A stretch of 64,000 bases of DNA from Adineta vaga (taxonomy: Eukaryota > Rotifera). The stretch lies in the NCBI GenBank assembly GCA_021613535.1, contig CP075496.1, positions 3,720,001 through 3,784,000 of the forward strand. The letters are read 5' to 3'. Under the pieces are notes generated by a model that was not told the DNA's origin, did not search any database, and was given only the letters and a program-made list of their open reading frames with translations. A program made the position numbers and the translations under genes. Positions 1 to 13,179 of the stretch are shown in pieces. Every line of letters starts with the position of its first letter. Positions within the stretch are counted from its first letter, which is position 1.

Positions 1-2567
1 CAATATCCTACAGGCATTGACATTGAACGATTTGTATTATTCGAATGACAGAATTGATGTTGAATCGGTATAGGTATTTGTGATTGCATTTGATGTTGTT
101 GTTGTTGTTGCATTTGATTTTGTTTATGATTTGAACTACGTGAATGATTTGTAGAACTTGATGATGAACTGCTAATACTATTGATTGAACAAACACTGGA
201 TTTACGTGAACTTAATGAACCTGGTGATGATGGTGGAGTCTAAAGATTTATATTAAATATAATACATTCAAAAAAAACCCAATGATTCCTCTTACTTTAA
301 ATGCTACAATTGTACTGTAATCAATACCTTTGATATCTTTAATCACCTGTTCACTTGTCGTTGGTAAAGAATGTGGTTCAGCTGTATGCTTGGCTAAACA
401 TTGAACTAAATCTTCGATATGACTCATTTCTGATGCAAGAGAGACTTCCAATTCCTAGAAAAAAAAATCAAAAATAGATAACCTTGAAAATTTATCATCT
501 GCAAAATAAAAATATTGTTTCCCGTCGGAAATAACAAAAAATCCATTACATCCGTGAGGAAATTGCTCAGATTCGGAAAGTCTCTTTCGGAATCTGTCTT
601 TTTCTTGTTACATCCGATGATCGGAAATCTTAATTGAATAGTTTTTAGTCAATTTTTATTTTATTTACCATAACAGGTTTTAATAATGTAAACAATGTAC
701 AAAATCGACTTCGTTCTTCAATCATTGCTGACCGTAATGCCTGTTTTTCACGTTCTTCTAACATTCCATAATAATTGGAAACTTCTTGAATGGTAGAATT
801 CAGTTTATTATGTAAAATATCATGTTTCGGTACTAGAAATACAAGTAATTATATTATTAAAATCTTGAAATAATCAAATAGAACAGACATTTTCGACATT
901 TTTTCTGTAATTTAGTTGTTTCAATTGCTTTCTTTCGTAGTTCATTACGTAATTTTTTATAATCTATATTAAAACAAATTATATAAACAATAAGAAAAAG
1001 ATAAAAAATTAATCAATGAATACCTTTGAGACCTTTTGCATGATCTTTATCTAAAGTATTTGCTGATTTTTTCCATTCTTCAATACGTTCATTCAATGGT
1101 TGAATAAATGTTTCTACTAATGAGCATGTAAATGATTTTAATTTCTGTTCAATTGATTTATGACGTAAAATTAAACGTGTTAATGCAGTACCAATATCTC
1201 GCGTTGCACCTTTTGTATTTGTTGCTAAATCAGCAATACGTTGAAATGCATCCAAAAATAGACTAAATGTGGTGATAGTTGATCTAAACAAATACAAAAG
1301 ATAATAATAATTCAAGTTTAATGATGAATGAACACACATGTGTGAAAAACGCGAGTAATGAATGATCAAATCACTTTCATCATGTCAGAGTTTGTAAATA
1401 GAAGCGACAGAAAAGAAAAGTAACTGACATTTGACAAGAAAACGATAAAATATACATTAGACAATGAACATTCGAGGTTATGGTTTATATTAAGAAGACG
1501 AAGAAAAAGAAAAGATAAGAAAGAATTAATATGTAAATGTCAAAATGCCTATTTTTTACATCCTCACGTTTGTCTACCTAGTGTGTCACCTAAGCTGAAG
1601 GGCATATATACAACAAAAGTGACCGCAACACTTTAGTCTTTCTTTTCATTTATATCTCTTAATGAATGTCTAGCTCTTTAACAGTATTGAGCATTAGTAA
1701 TAGTTCAAGTGTTAATTATTTGAAGAGAAAATATTGTGACAGCTGAAGCTAGCTGCTGCGTTTTCCTTCTCTCGCTATCGATGGAAGTCGTTCATCGAAT
1801 ATAACTTCGTTTGTATATATCATTCAATTATCTATTGCTCTTTTCAATGAAGATAAACTGATGCTTCTTATAGACACAAAGACGAGGAATACGCTTTGTC
1901 TGTTATTATAAAAGTACTTCTGTTGAATGTTTTTTTTGTCATTTTGATCAGGCGAATACGATGAGTGTTTCGTGCCTGCGTATATTTTTCTCTTTTACTA
2001 TTTATAGTTCAATGCAAATTTTCAAGGTTCATAACACACAATTATAAGACAGAAACTTACTTCAATTGAAGATGCATTTTGTTTGCTTTGGATGTTAAAT
2101 CTTCCCATAATGTTGAACTGTTCTAAAAATAGCAAGAAACATTATAAAAAAAAAGTAAAATTATGAACATTCTCGCATTTTCTTCTACTTCTTATTTGTT
2201 TCATAGCGTAATCATGTGTGAAAAAAGTCAGATTGTTGCAAGAGTAAGATGATCTGGCTTCTTCATTTTAATATAGATTTTTCGAATACAATCAATTTAT
2301 ATGTTTGCATAAGAGCTTAGAAGGCAAAAGAAACGAACAAAGATACAGTAGTACAATCATATATGTTGATGAAGTCCTTGGCATTTGAAGATCTCTCGCT
2401 ACTCCTATATGTCTTCTAACACAGACGTGATTTTCATTTCTTCTTCTCTATCATGCATAAATTAGAACTTATGATTTATTAGTACTAACCTTCATTTCAT
2501 TGATAATGCCTTGAAATAATGAACCAAGTACGGCACATTCTTTTTCAGCATTTTCAATAACATTCAT
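1..2567 (-). CDS. MTSS1: MTSS1/MIM-type I-BAR domain protein, 5' part (3' end beyond window)
   Basis: The spliced exons encode an I-BAR (IMD) domain of the missing-in-metastasis family, which binds and bends membranes and bundles or organises actin at protrusions. Exon 1 (about 2490-2567) starts MNVIENAEKECAVLGSLFQG. Exon 2 (2060-2122) contains LWEDL. Exon 3 (1024-1283) carries FLDAFQRIADLATNTKG and the EEWKKSANTLDKDHAKG core. Smaller exons follow near 900-966, 669-832 and 295-455 (LPTTSEQVIKDIKG). The last visible exon (below about 240) begins TPPSSPGSLSSRKSSVCS and runs into a Gln/Ser-rich tail, as in vertebrate MTSS proteins. Introns 1 and 2 are unusually long for this window (about 370 and 780 bp). 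The WH2-containing C-terminus would lie left of position 1. The start is the first Met of the I-BAR helix. Family assignment is strong; MTSS1 versus MTSS2 cannot be separated. Confidence 0.9.
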
Positions 2568-4256
2568 TTTTGAATATTTAAATAATTTCAATTGAAGAAT
2601 TAATATAGAAAACAAAACGACGTAATCGTCCAGATTAATTACCAATCATTATAGTATTAAACTAATTTTGTCGTTCGACAATCGAAAATCCAAAAAACTA
2701 ATCACGAATTGCTAATAAGAGATAGTGTTAAAATTGATATAGTTGATGCATTGTTTGTTTCTTTTAATAGACTATAGTTGAATAGATTTGTTCATCGTAT
2801 ACATAATACGATCAAAACGAATGTTTATTAGTTTTAGTAATGTTGTTGTTCAATTTCTTTTACTTAAGAATATCTAAATATAAACTACAGTTTGTGTTGT
2901 ATTATTTGTTGTCGATGGAGGAGCTATAAATGTGGGTGATGCTCTTTATGCACACAACGGTCGATCTCTCTCCCTCTCCCTCTACTTCTCTTCTCTAACT
3001 GCTACCATCCATCTTTTTTCTTCTCTTTTAATATATATACTCTCGTTCAGCTAGCATAAATATATACACGTCTCGTCGGCAACGACGGGCGACGACAGGA
3101 TTTTCCCCCTTCATTCTCTTCGTACGCCAAGAGAAGAACGAGGGAGGAGAAGAAAGGAAAAAAAGACGGGAAGAACGTTGATGAACAATCTTCCTCTCTT
3201 ACTCGATTGGTCAAATGTGCCGCAAAATTCTTTCTCCTGACCGACACTCAGCAGCACCCGATAGAGTTCCACTTATAGTACGAGCAAACTACATACAGTA
3301 AACAGATGTATATGCAAGGACATTTTATTCTGTTCTTTGTACATTTATGAGCCTCTAATCTATTAACGATGAGAATGCAAAACATAAGTTGACAATAAAA
3401 CAAATAAGTTTTCTTCGAATAATTATTTTCTTAGTGACTAAGTTCATTAGACATGCAATTCATATGCGTGCTCTTTATTTGAAGTAGGAACGTGATTTTG
3501 TATATATTTCTTTTGCCAATTGTAATAAGTATACACACGAAATAGATTGTTTCATTCGTTATAGTATATTAATTTAATTTTGTTTTCGCTTTTTTAGAAT
3601 TCATTCATTCATTGATCTCGAACTGTGTAAAAACGAAATATTTTTGATAGATGCTTCATTGAACAATTCTTATTTACTAGAACGGAATTAATAACTTTTT
3701 AGAAGTACAAAGTTTGTATCCGTATAGGCGTTTTTTCGCATAGTCTATCTATAATGCAATAAGAGCAAATGGATGCGTTACATAATAAATCATGCAATAT
3801 ATATGTTACACAGATTGAACCCACGATGTGCAACGACGATGTAATAAACAAAGAAAAACGAGAAGAATACCCCATGTAGTAGTTCGCTGCTCTCTATACT
3901 CAAAAAGAAAAAAGAACGGAAGGATCTAATCAATTGTTAATATAGCAATTGTATTTGAGAATGATGATAATAATGCCAAGTTTCATGTTAAAAAATGTAT
4001 TTGTACTTTTTATGAATATAAGGACAAAAAAGAGAACCGGGTATATATATAAAGCTATATGACAAATATTGAAAACTATACGTAATCTCGTACATATACG
4101 ACATCTTCAAATGTACAATGATTGGTTATTGACTTTTTATCAATAGAAAGGTAGTTCAAATTCCAATATTACATTTTAAACATATACAGAAAAAGATCAA
4201 GTCTAACTAATACAGTTTCAATTGAATATTCTTCTTTTCATATCAAAAACGTAGCA
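2568..4256. other. Divergent intergenic region between MTSS and HADHB
   Basis: No coding exon is supported here. The two flanking genes point away from each other, so the stretch should hold both promoters. A pyrimidine-rich CT tract lies near 2965-3035. A 66-codon minus-strand ORF at 3047-3247 is compositionally biased and has no recognisable motif. Confidence 0.6.
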
Positions 4257-6435
4257 ATGGCTTTTCGTTGTTCTTTTCAACAAGGTATACTGATATCTTT
4301 CTGAAATTAAATAGCGTACGATAAATTTAAATATAATTGTAGGATTAATTCACTTACGCAACAGCAATGTCCATTCTTTTCGTTCGTTAGCAACAAAAAC
4401 AACAAGTACACCACCGTCTTCAACACAAAAACAACAACAACAACAAACCACTAGCACTAGCACTAGTACTAGCAGTGGTACGAGTTCATCGAACAAAACA
4501 AGTAAGTTGAAAACGAGCGAAATTGATTGAGAATAATCGATTTGTTTTAGAATCTGTTAAGGGTTTCGGTCGAGACGTAGTCTTTATCGATGGTGTTCGA
4601 ACACCATTTTTACAAAGTTTTACTTCTTATAAAGATTTAATGGGTTACAATTTAGCTCGACATGCTCTTCTGTAAGTTTGTTCTAGTTCTTTTTTCTTTG
4701 CAAAGATCTTCTAAACAATTTTTTTTGATTTAGTGGTCTTATTAAACGAACAAATATTGATAAATCAGTACCGGAGTATTGTATTATGGGTACAGTTATT
4801 CAAGAAGTTAAAACATCCAATGTTGCTCGAGAAGTAAATGGCTTTATTTCAACTAATTTTCTTATTTTACTTTTGCTTTTCCATAGGCTTTACTTAGTGC
4901 TGGATTTCCTGAAAAAATTCCTGGTCATACAGTTACAATGGCTTGTATATCATCAAATGTAGCTATGAGTGCAGGTAATTTATATAATAAAATGCATATT
5001 TAGAGGTAAGATGTGGATTTATTTTCAATTATTTAGCTGCTAACAATATTGCTACTGGTCAAAATGATGCTGTTATTGCTGGTGGTGTGGAATATATGTC
5101 TGATGTTCCAATTCGTTATCCACGTTCTATGAGAAAATTGATGTTGAGTTTAAATCGAGCCAAATCAACACCACAACGTCTTGGATTGATGACGAAAATG
5201 TTATCATTGAAAAATTTTACACCAGAAGTGAATAAAATTCTTCTTTTTTTGTATTTCGAGTATAGAACTGTATCATTCTTCTTTAAATAGGCACCAGCTA
5301 TTGCCGAATTTTCTACAGGTGAAATTATGGGTCAATCAGCAGATCGTTTAGCTGCAGCATTTAATATAACACGTCGTGATCAAGATGAATATGCTCAACG
5401 ATCACATAAATTAGCTCAAGAGGCAACAGAAAAAGGCTATCTGGATGATATTGTACCAATGTATATTCCAGGTAAACTATATTATCAAAAGCAAAGAATA
5501 ATTCACCAATGATCTTGTTAATATTTTAGGCGCAGGAGATGTTATAAGTCGTGATAATGGTATTCGTGTATCGTCTATAGAGCAAATGAGTAAATTGAAG
5601 CCAGCTTTCATCAAACCACATGGAACTGTTACAGCAGCTAGTTCATCATTTATCACTGATGGTGCTTCGGCCTCATTGATTACATCTGTTGATAAAGCGA
5701 AAGAACTTGGATTAAAACCAAAAGCTTATCTTCGGTAAATGTGAAAAACAAAATAGATTTTTTTTTACACTACAAATCATTGTTATTGATAAATTTCTAG
5801 ACGTTATATATTTACATCTCAAGATCCAAAAGATCAACTTTTGCTCGGGTAAGAATTCAACAAAGAAGAAGAATAGAATAAATATTCATGATTTTTTATT
5901 CGTAGACCTACATATGCAACTGCTAAATTACTTGATCAATGCGGTTTAACCTTAAATGATATTGATGTATTTGAATTCCATGAAGCTTTTGCTGGACAAA
6001 TTTTGGCAAATTTAAGTGCACTTAATTCAGATTATTTTGCACAAAAATATCTTAATCGTTCATCAAAAGTAGGGAAATTCTTGTTAATCCTTTCGATTTA
6101 AATAAGTTTATATGTAGGTCGGAGAAATTCCACTTGATAAATTCAATTTATGGGGAGGTATGTTTTCATTTTCTATAGAACTAGTTATGTATATGATCTT
6201 TATTTACTTATTTTCTAGGATCATTAAGTCTTGGTCATCCATTTGGTGCTACCGGTGTTCGACTTGTGACTACAGCGGCTAATCGATTAATCAAAGAAAA
6301 TAAACGTTTAGCTTTGGTTGCTGCTTGTGCAGCTGGCGGACAAGTAAGTTTTTCGATGAAAGAAAATTATTTATTATAAATTTTTATTTTATATTTATTT
6401 AGGGTCATGCAATGCTAGTTGAACGATATCAATAA
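4257..6435 (+). CDS. HADHB: Trifunctional enzyme subunit beta, mitochondrial 3-ketoacyl-CoA thiolase
   Basis: This is the thiolase subunit of the mitochondrial trifunctional protein, which performs the last step of long-chain fatty acid beta-oxidation (3-ketoacyl-CoA to acetyl-CoA plus a shortened acyl-CoA). The first exons give an Arg/Ser-rich, acid-poor leader (MAFRCSFQQ... [15 protein letters not shown]) consistent with a mitochondrial transit peptide, followed by a low-complexity Gln/Thr/Ser linker. The nucleophile-cysteine motif MACISSN is at about 4938-4960, the [14 protein letters not shown] block at about 6220-6255 and the second catalytic cysteine block [12 protein letters not shown] at 6324-6412. 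These match HADHB rather than cytosolic ACAT. At least ten exons are separated by introns of about 50-60 bp. An AATAAA signal overlaps the stop codon. All expected motifs are intact. Confidence 0.95.
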
Positions 6436-7657
6436 AGTTCTTGAGTTTTATAGTTTTCTATTAAATCAAATGCGCAAAATAACATTTGATTGTAGAGGAC
6501 TTTGCATTACTAGTTCGTTGATCCTCTTCGTGTAAAATTTAGATGTAGCAGTATTTTGATCCATCAAGATGCAGTGGTAACATCAGTCTTCCATCCTGAA
6601 TTTCGTTACAGTTGAGTACAATATTTCCGGTTTTTTGTTCAAAAGAATCATTAGAAGAAACAATCTGCAGTATCTGAGAGAAAACTTTTCAGCTTTAGTG
6701 TACATTGAGAAACGGACAGTGAAGAAAGAAACAATATTGGGATTACTTTCATTCGTAGTTACTTCAGCATTTTACGGATGATAGTATTCGAGAACTTTAA
6801 GTTTATCATACTTCGACTTCAATCATCAGGATATGTCATCAACCCTTAAATTTCCAAAGTTTTCTGTTGAGTCGTCGCGGAAAACTCCAGAAACACTAGA
6901 CAACCGTCACCTATGATGATAATTGATAGAAATATCTATTCAATTTCAACGTTTTTCGAATGCTCTAGTATCTGATGAATTTTTCTAAACTATCTTCTGT
7001 AGCTACTGTCCTTTGTTTATATTTGATAACTTGAGAAGTGAAATTCTTCAGATCAATTTCTCTGTATTCAGCTGCAAATCGAACAAGAAGAGATTTACTC
7101 AACACAAATACAAACAGATAATTATATTATCAGAACATATTGGAGCTCTTGATAAATTCGAATTCGTCTTCTGATTAGTCATGTAAAACGAAGGAAAGAT
7201 TAAGTAGTTTCTTTGTCAAGTCAACACAATTGAAAATCTGACATCAATATAAGATTTTTCAGAGCCAACAGGTAAGTTGACAACGTCATAGAACGCCCTC
7301 TATCCATTTCGTCAAATTGACACTATCGAAAGTCAACGAATCGAAAAAGACTATAATTTAGTCTCTAATTATTACAAAACGGTAAATTTTATGATTTTCG
7401 TCAAGTATTATTGAGAGAATGAAATTACATAGAAAATAAGAAAATATTCTGTCTATATATATAGTAGTAGCGAGTAGTGCATTATGATTCATTCTATTTT
7501 TATTCTTCCAATTCATTTCGACGATAGCTTCACATTCACATTCGAATGTATTGATTTATCCAGAATTCTTTTTCTTTTTCTTTAGTTCTAAACTGACTAT
7601 ACGATAAATTATCTTAGACTATAATAATAATAATAATCGTTTCTTATTCTCTTTTAG
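6436..7657. other. Intergenic region between HADHB and RPB6
   Basis: No ORF or recognisable element was seen. A (TAA)n run at 7620-7635 lies just before the RPB6 start. A polypyrimidine-AG (ctcttttag) directly abuts the RPB6 ATG at 7658, so either a 5'UTR intron or a spliced-leader acceptor ends there. Confidence 0.5.
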
Positions 7658-8104
7658 ATGGCTGACGATGGAGATTATGATGATGGCGGCGATATGGGCA
7701 TGGATGATGATATCGACGAAGATGAATTCAATGAAGATGATCAAGATCTCGATGGCGAACAAAATACCCAATCAGGTGGACAACAAATGCAAGGTGATGA
7801 TCGAATGGAAATTCTGAATGAAGAAGATCTTGGTGGTGCACAGCCCGGTATGAGAACTGATCCATCAAAACGAATCACAACACCATACATGACAAAATAT
7901 GAACGAGCACGTGTCTTAGGTACACGAGCATTACAGATTGCAATGTGTGCACCATTGATGGTAGAACCTGATGGTGAAACTGATCCACTACAGATCGCAA
8001 TGCGAGAACTGAAAGAAAAGAAAATTCCAATGATTATTCGTCGATATTTGCCTGATGGAAGTTTTGAAGATTGGAGTATTGATGAATTAGTTATAACAGA
8101 CTAA
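7658..8104 (+). CDS. POLR2F: DNA-directed RNA polymerases I, II and III subunit RPABC2 (RPB6)
   Basis: A single uninterrupted 148-codon ORF encodes RPB6, the small subunit shared by all three nuclear RNA polymerases, which sits near the clamp base. The N-terminal half is the typical acidic, disordered tail (Asp/Glu/Gly-rich, residues 1-65). The folded C-terminal half contains [20 protein letters not shown], then [26 protein letters not shown] and a terminal [10 protein letters not shown], all hallmark RPB6 blocks. Length is close to the usual 127-155 residues. The ATG follows immediately after a polypyrimidine-AG. The next gene, CSE1L, starts only 75 nt after the stop, suggesting shared transcription. 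Confidence 0.96.
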   Translation: MADDGDYDDGGDMGMDDDIDEDEFNEDDQDLDGEQNTQSGGQQMQGDDRMEILNEEDLGGAQPGMRTDPSKRITTPYMTKYERARVLGTRALQIAMCAPLMVEPDGETDPLQIAMRELKEKKIPMIIRRYLPDGSFEDWSIDELVITD

Positions 8105-8179
8105 AATCTGTTTTTTGTTGTTTGTAATTTAAATTCTAATTGCTATCCATATTTCAGATAGAAATAAATTCTAATAATC
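8105..8179 (+). promoter_or_regulatory. 75-nt intercistronic spacer with a candidate trans-splice acceptor
   Basis: The gap between RPB6 and CSE1L contains a T-rich stretch (8110-8130) and a pyrimidine-AG (atttcag, AG at 8156-8157) located 22 nt before the CSE1L ATG. No in-frame upstream donor is needed for CSE1L coding, so this AG would fit spliced-leader addition. Bdelloid rotifers are known to trans-splice. The assignment is inference from position and sequence only. Confidence 0.4.
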
Positions 8180-11100
8180 ATGGAAATTAATGAACAAAAT
8201 CTCGAAGCACTTTCAACATATTTACGAAAAACATTATCAGCAGATGGAAATGAACGATCGGAAGGTAAATATCCTTTTTGTACGAATTCATTTATCATTC
8301 AACTGTTTCTCATAGCTGAAAAAACTTTGAAACAAATTGAAAGAAATGAAAACTATTCAGCTTTATTATTAACTCTTTGCGATCAACAAACAGCACCGAA
8401 TGAAATTCGTCGTGCAGCTGTAATTACATTTAAAAATTTCATTAAACGTAATTGGCCATCACTTGATGAATCAAATTCAATCTCAATTCGTGATCGAACT
8501 CATATCAAAGAACATATTATTGATTTAATGACTCGATCACCCGAACATATTCAAGAACAATTATCCGAAGCTATAACTGTCATTGGAAAATGTGATTTTC
8601 CTGATCAATGGTCAACATTACTCGATACAATGGTAAAACAATTTCAACAACAATCATCAAGCTCATTTCAATCAATCAATGGTGTTCTTAAAACAGCGCA
8701 TTCACTATTTCAAAGATATCGATACGAACAGAAATCCGATGAATTATGGTTAGAAATTAAATTAGTTCTCGAAAAATTTGCACCAGCTTTTACGGAACTA
8801 TTCAAAGTAAATATATTCTTTTTTCATGATACTAATCTTCTGAATATTCCAGTCTTTAATGAGTTATTATCCACAAAAAGAATCTGATCCAGTGGAAATG
8901 AAGAATATCTTCAATTCATTACTTGTGATTATTAAAATCTTCTATGATCTTAATGCTCAAGTTAGTTGTGGAGAAATAAACCATTTGAAAAAAACATTAT
9001 TTTATATCGTAGGAATTACCAGAGCATTTTGAAGATAACATCACAATTTACATGACACACTTTTTGACACTTTTAACCTACGATCACCCAACACTTCATT
9101 CGAAGGTACAAACCAATGATTTGAATTCTTTTCGACTTGTTTTGTTTTTGATAAATCTAGAATAATGATCCAGGAGTCTTAGATGAAGTTAAAACTGAAA
9201 TCTGTCGATCTGTTGCGCTCTATGCAGATAATTATAGTGATGAATTTAAACCATATGCTCAACAATTTGCATTATCCATTTGGTCCTTATTAACACGATT
9301 AAATCTTTCACCATCGTATGATGAAGTAAAGAGAATTTTGAATCTGATGTTTTTTGTACTGATGATTTTTTTCTTGAAGTTAATCGGTACTGCTATGAAG
9401 TTTTTATCGACATTAGCTGCTCGAAGTCATCATTGTAGTATGTTCGAAGGTGGTGATACATTGAAAACCGTTTGTGAACAAGTTATTTTACCTAACTTGT
9501 TTCTTCGAGGTTTGAATTTGATTTTTATGTGTTTGTCAAAAGTAGAAATGAAGTTGTATGTTGGATTTAGAATTAGATATTGAAGAATTTGAAGATAATC
9601 CAGAAGAATATATTCGGAAAGATATTGAAAAATCAGGTAAGAAACTTGATGAATTCTGTTTGATTAATTTCGTCGGTTTTACTTTTGTAGATTCGGCAAC
9701 ACGACGACGAGCTGCTTGTGATTTTCTTCAAGCATTATGTATCTTTTTTGAGTCTCAAGTTGTTCAAATCTGTAGTCGATATATTGACACAATGCAAAGC
9801 GTAATTATTCTATTCTCTTGAAGTTAACAAAAAAAACAAATCTCTATTTTAGGAATATTTACAAAATCCAACAAAAAATTGGTTGAAAAAAGATACATGT
9901 ATCTTTCTTGTCTTAGCACTTGCATCTAAAGGTGAAACACAAAAGGTTTGTAAAAGACTTTTCTCTTCTCATTCAATATTTACATTTCGTATTCATAGTT
10001 CGGTATTACAAAAACCAGTTCATTCATCAGTATTCCAGCTTTTTATGCAGCAAGTATCTTGTCTGAATTACAAAATCAAGACAGTATGTTTCTTCCCTTT
10101 GTTTTCTCGTTTAAAAGCTTTCTCGATTTTAGTCAATAGTCTCCCATTAATTAAAGCTGATTGTCTGAAATTTTTAATCGATGTTCGAAATCAAATCGAC
10201 CGTGATGCATTACTCATTTCAATTCCTCAATGTGTTCGATATTTATCATCCAATAATATAGTTGTTCAAACTTATGCAGCACATGCCATCGAACGTTTAT
10301 TACTTGTTCGTCAAGCTGCTGATCAAAAACAAACAGCGTAAGATTTTCTTTCTTTACTTAAACATAAATACGATTTTCTTGTTTAGAATAACAAAAACTG
10401 ATTTGATTCCACATGCTCAAACAATGTATGATCATTTCTTTCGAATATTAACATCAGAAAAGTCGTATGAAAATGAATATGTCATGCGAGCTGTGATGAG
10501 ATTATCATCAGCACTTCAAGATGGACTTTTACCATATTTAAATCTTTTAATCGAAAAATTAGTTATGATCCTACGACGATCAAGCAAAGTAAGTGAAATT
10601 GTCGAAAAGAAAACTCATATTATACATTTGTATTGTTTAGAATCCAAATAAACCAAATTTTAATCATTATCTATTTGAAACAATCACTGTCTTAATTCGT
10701 ACAAGTGTTTCACAGAACCCAAATGTTCTCGAACAATTTGAACAAATACTTTTTCCAGTATTTACGCCTATCTTTACTGATGATATTGCTGGTAAAGAAA
10801 AATCTCTCACCAATCATATGATTTCAACGTTTTTGTTTTAGAATTTGTTCCATATGTTTTACAAATTATTGGATTTTTATTGGAATCTCATTCATCAACC
10901 ATTCCGGAAACATATCGAGCATTATTTCAATCCATTCTTACACCATCATTTTGGGATCGTAGTGGAAATATTCCAGCATTAACAAGACTCTTACAAGCAT
11001 ATATCGAAAAAGCAGGTGAAACCATTGTCTTAGAAAAACTGGTAAGATTAATTTTAAGTTTTAAAACTCTGAAATTTTTCTCTTTACCTTTTTCTGAATA

Positions 11101-12228
11101 GACAACAGTTCTTGGAATTTTTCAACGACTTGTATCTCAATCGAAAGTTCATGACCATGAAGGTTTTGCAATATTAAATTCTTTGGTTATTCATTTACCG
11201 GTCGGATGTTTAAATAATTACTTTAAAGATATCTTTATTGTTATATTTACACGTTTAACAAAAGCCAAAACACAAAAATTAATTCGATGCATCATCGTCT
11301 TTTTTTCGTATTTCATTATCAAATACGGTGCACAAGAATTAATCAATCAAGTTGATACAATTCAAAACAAGTAATTCATTTTAAAACATTGAAAATCTTT
11401 TTTGATTTTCGTTTTTTGTTTCCAGTATGTTCCAAATGGTTATTGAACGTTTATTTATTCCTGAATTAACAAAAGTTGATGAAAATGAAAAGAAAATTTG
11501 TGCAATTGCAATAGTACATTTATTATGTGATCCACAATCGATGACAAATGGAAATTATTGTAATAGTTTATGGATTAGTTTATTACAAGCTTTACTTCGA
11601 TTATTTGAATCAAGTAGTCAATTACAAACTATGACAGCTGCTGAAAGAAAAAAAGAAGCACAAGAACAAGCAGAAGAGGAATTACTTGTTGGATTAGATG
11701 ATACACCAGGTTAGTAGAAATTAAATACAGCGATCTCATTCAGACGAGAAGAATTACGTACAGAATAAATAGCATTATTCAGAATACAAAAGAAGAAGTC
11801 AATCGAGATACTAGATAGACTTATTGGATTATACTTGAAGACAATAATAGATCATAAAACTAAGAGAGCGTTCATTTAGAAATCATATATTGAGTGCAGA
11901 TTCGTTGATTGTTGATTCTAATCACTTGCTAATTTATTTACTCTTTAAGATTATACACCTGCATTTTCACGTTTGGCTTTTGCGAAAAAATCTTCAACAG
12001 ATATGTTTGGTTCAAGTATTCCAGATCCTCGTTATCATTTAGCAAAATGTTTACATACATTAACAACAACTCAACCTAATCAAGTGAGTTCTCGCGTTGA
12101 TTGTCTTCAAAATAAAATCACCTATTTTCTTTGAATAGTTTTTATCAATGATGAGCAATGGTTTATCACCAGAACATTTGTCACATATTCAACAATATTG
12201 TTCATTAGCAAATGTAACACTTATGTGA
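8180..12228 (+). CDS. CSE1L: Exportin-2 (CSE1L/CAS), importin-alpha re-exporter
   Basis: This is an importin-beta-family HEAT-repeat karyopherin that exports importin-alpha with RanGTP. The N-terminus MEINEQNLEALSTYLRKTL is followed by AEKTLKQIERNENYSALLLT and TFKNFIKRNW, the importin-beta N-terminal domain. Later exons preserve INGVLKTAHSLFQRYRYE, EYIRKDIEKS...ATRRRAACDFLQALC, AAHAIERLLLVRQ, ENEYVMRAVMRLSSALQDG and WDRSGNIPALTRLLQAYIEKAG, then the CAS/CSE C-terminal domain (KICAIAIVHLLCDPQ, LVGLDDTP followed by DYTPAFSRLAFAKKS). Around 18 short introns were seen; the last-but-one (11711-11949) is about 240 bp. The protein ends CSLANVTLM, close to the end of known orthologues, so the gene looks complete. 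Confidence 0.95.
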
Positions 12229-13179
12229 ATCCAATTCTTTAACTCAGATATATATTTCTAACCTTGATGAATTCATATTTTTTCTTTCTGTCAAAGATAT
12301 TTTTAATGAGAAAAACAAAACTCATGTTCTTAAACAAATAAAATTCATTTGATTATCCTAAAGATAAAAAAAAAATTATTTGAATTTTTCTTTGAGATGA
12401 AATAATGGCTTAATATTCCAGTGTTTCTAATTAGAATCTAAAACAGAATATAAATGTACGCTCTGATTTTCAACACAAAGTGCCCAGAAAAGCGATGATT
12501 TTGACTTTGCAATTTTCTGAGACAATTAAAATGAAGTTATGATGAAGAAAAGTTAGATACGACTTTCGTTTAACAAATACTTTACAGCTGAGAGAAAATA
12601 TGATCATGCGTGAACAGACTTATGAAAATTCATTTCTTAACAATCTATATTCTTCATCCTAGTATCATTCGAAATCTCCTTACGTTGAATTTGATTCATA
12701 AGAATTATTAGGAAAATTAATTATAAACTCTACTTTGCATCTGATATAACATTAGTATGAAATTGGAAGATAGTATTGCAGTTAATCATTAGAGAAAATG
12801 CGTTTTCGTATAGCATCGTTTCTTACTGTAAATAAATCTGCGATCAGTTGAATTAGAATTAATTTTTCGTTCGATGATGTTTGTCGAAGATGGTGTGGGT
12901 GAGACGTTAAAGATCATTAGTAGAAACAAAGAATTATTCGCAAATTGGTTAAGGCAGATTGAAATGGATGCTGAAATATTATACTAGGGTGTACCGTTTC
13001 TTCTGTAATTGGCTTACCAAAGATGGTACTATTCAGTCTTCGTAGAAACTTTACACATATATGTTGTCTGTGCTCAATCTCCTTTCAAGTGACAGTCGAT
13101 GTTCGGTATTGGGTTCGTTAAGGTTTCACTTCATCTTGCTATGGATTCCAAAGTATAGTGTTTAAATCTGCAAACTTAT
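12229..13179. other. Intergenic region after CSE1L
   Basis: No coding exon is supported. The stretch contains one member of a dispersed repeat (12761-12890, described separately), followed directly by a short telomere-like GTGTGGGTG at about 12893-12901. Confidence 0.5.
12761..12890 (+). repeat. Dispersed repeat, copy A (partner at 22931-23066)
   Basis: This segment aligns by eye over about 130 bp with 22931-23066, sharing blocks such as GAAGATAGT, AGTTAATCATT, GTATAG and CGTTTCTTA followed by AAATAAATCT. Identity is roughly three quarters. No ORF is present in either copy. It is probably a fragment of an old mobile element or of a subtelomeric repeat. Confidence 0.55.

Noticed and set aside
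3047-3247. 66-codon minus-strand ORF upstream of MTSS
   Set aside because: Arises from GA/CT-rich sequence; biased composition, no motif, lies in a promoter region.
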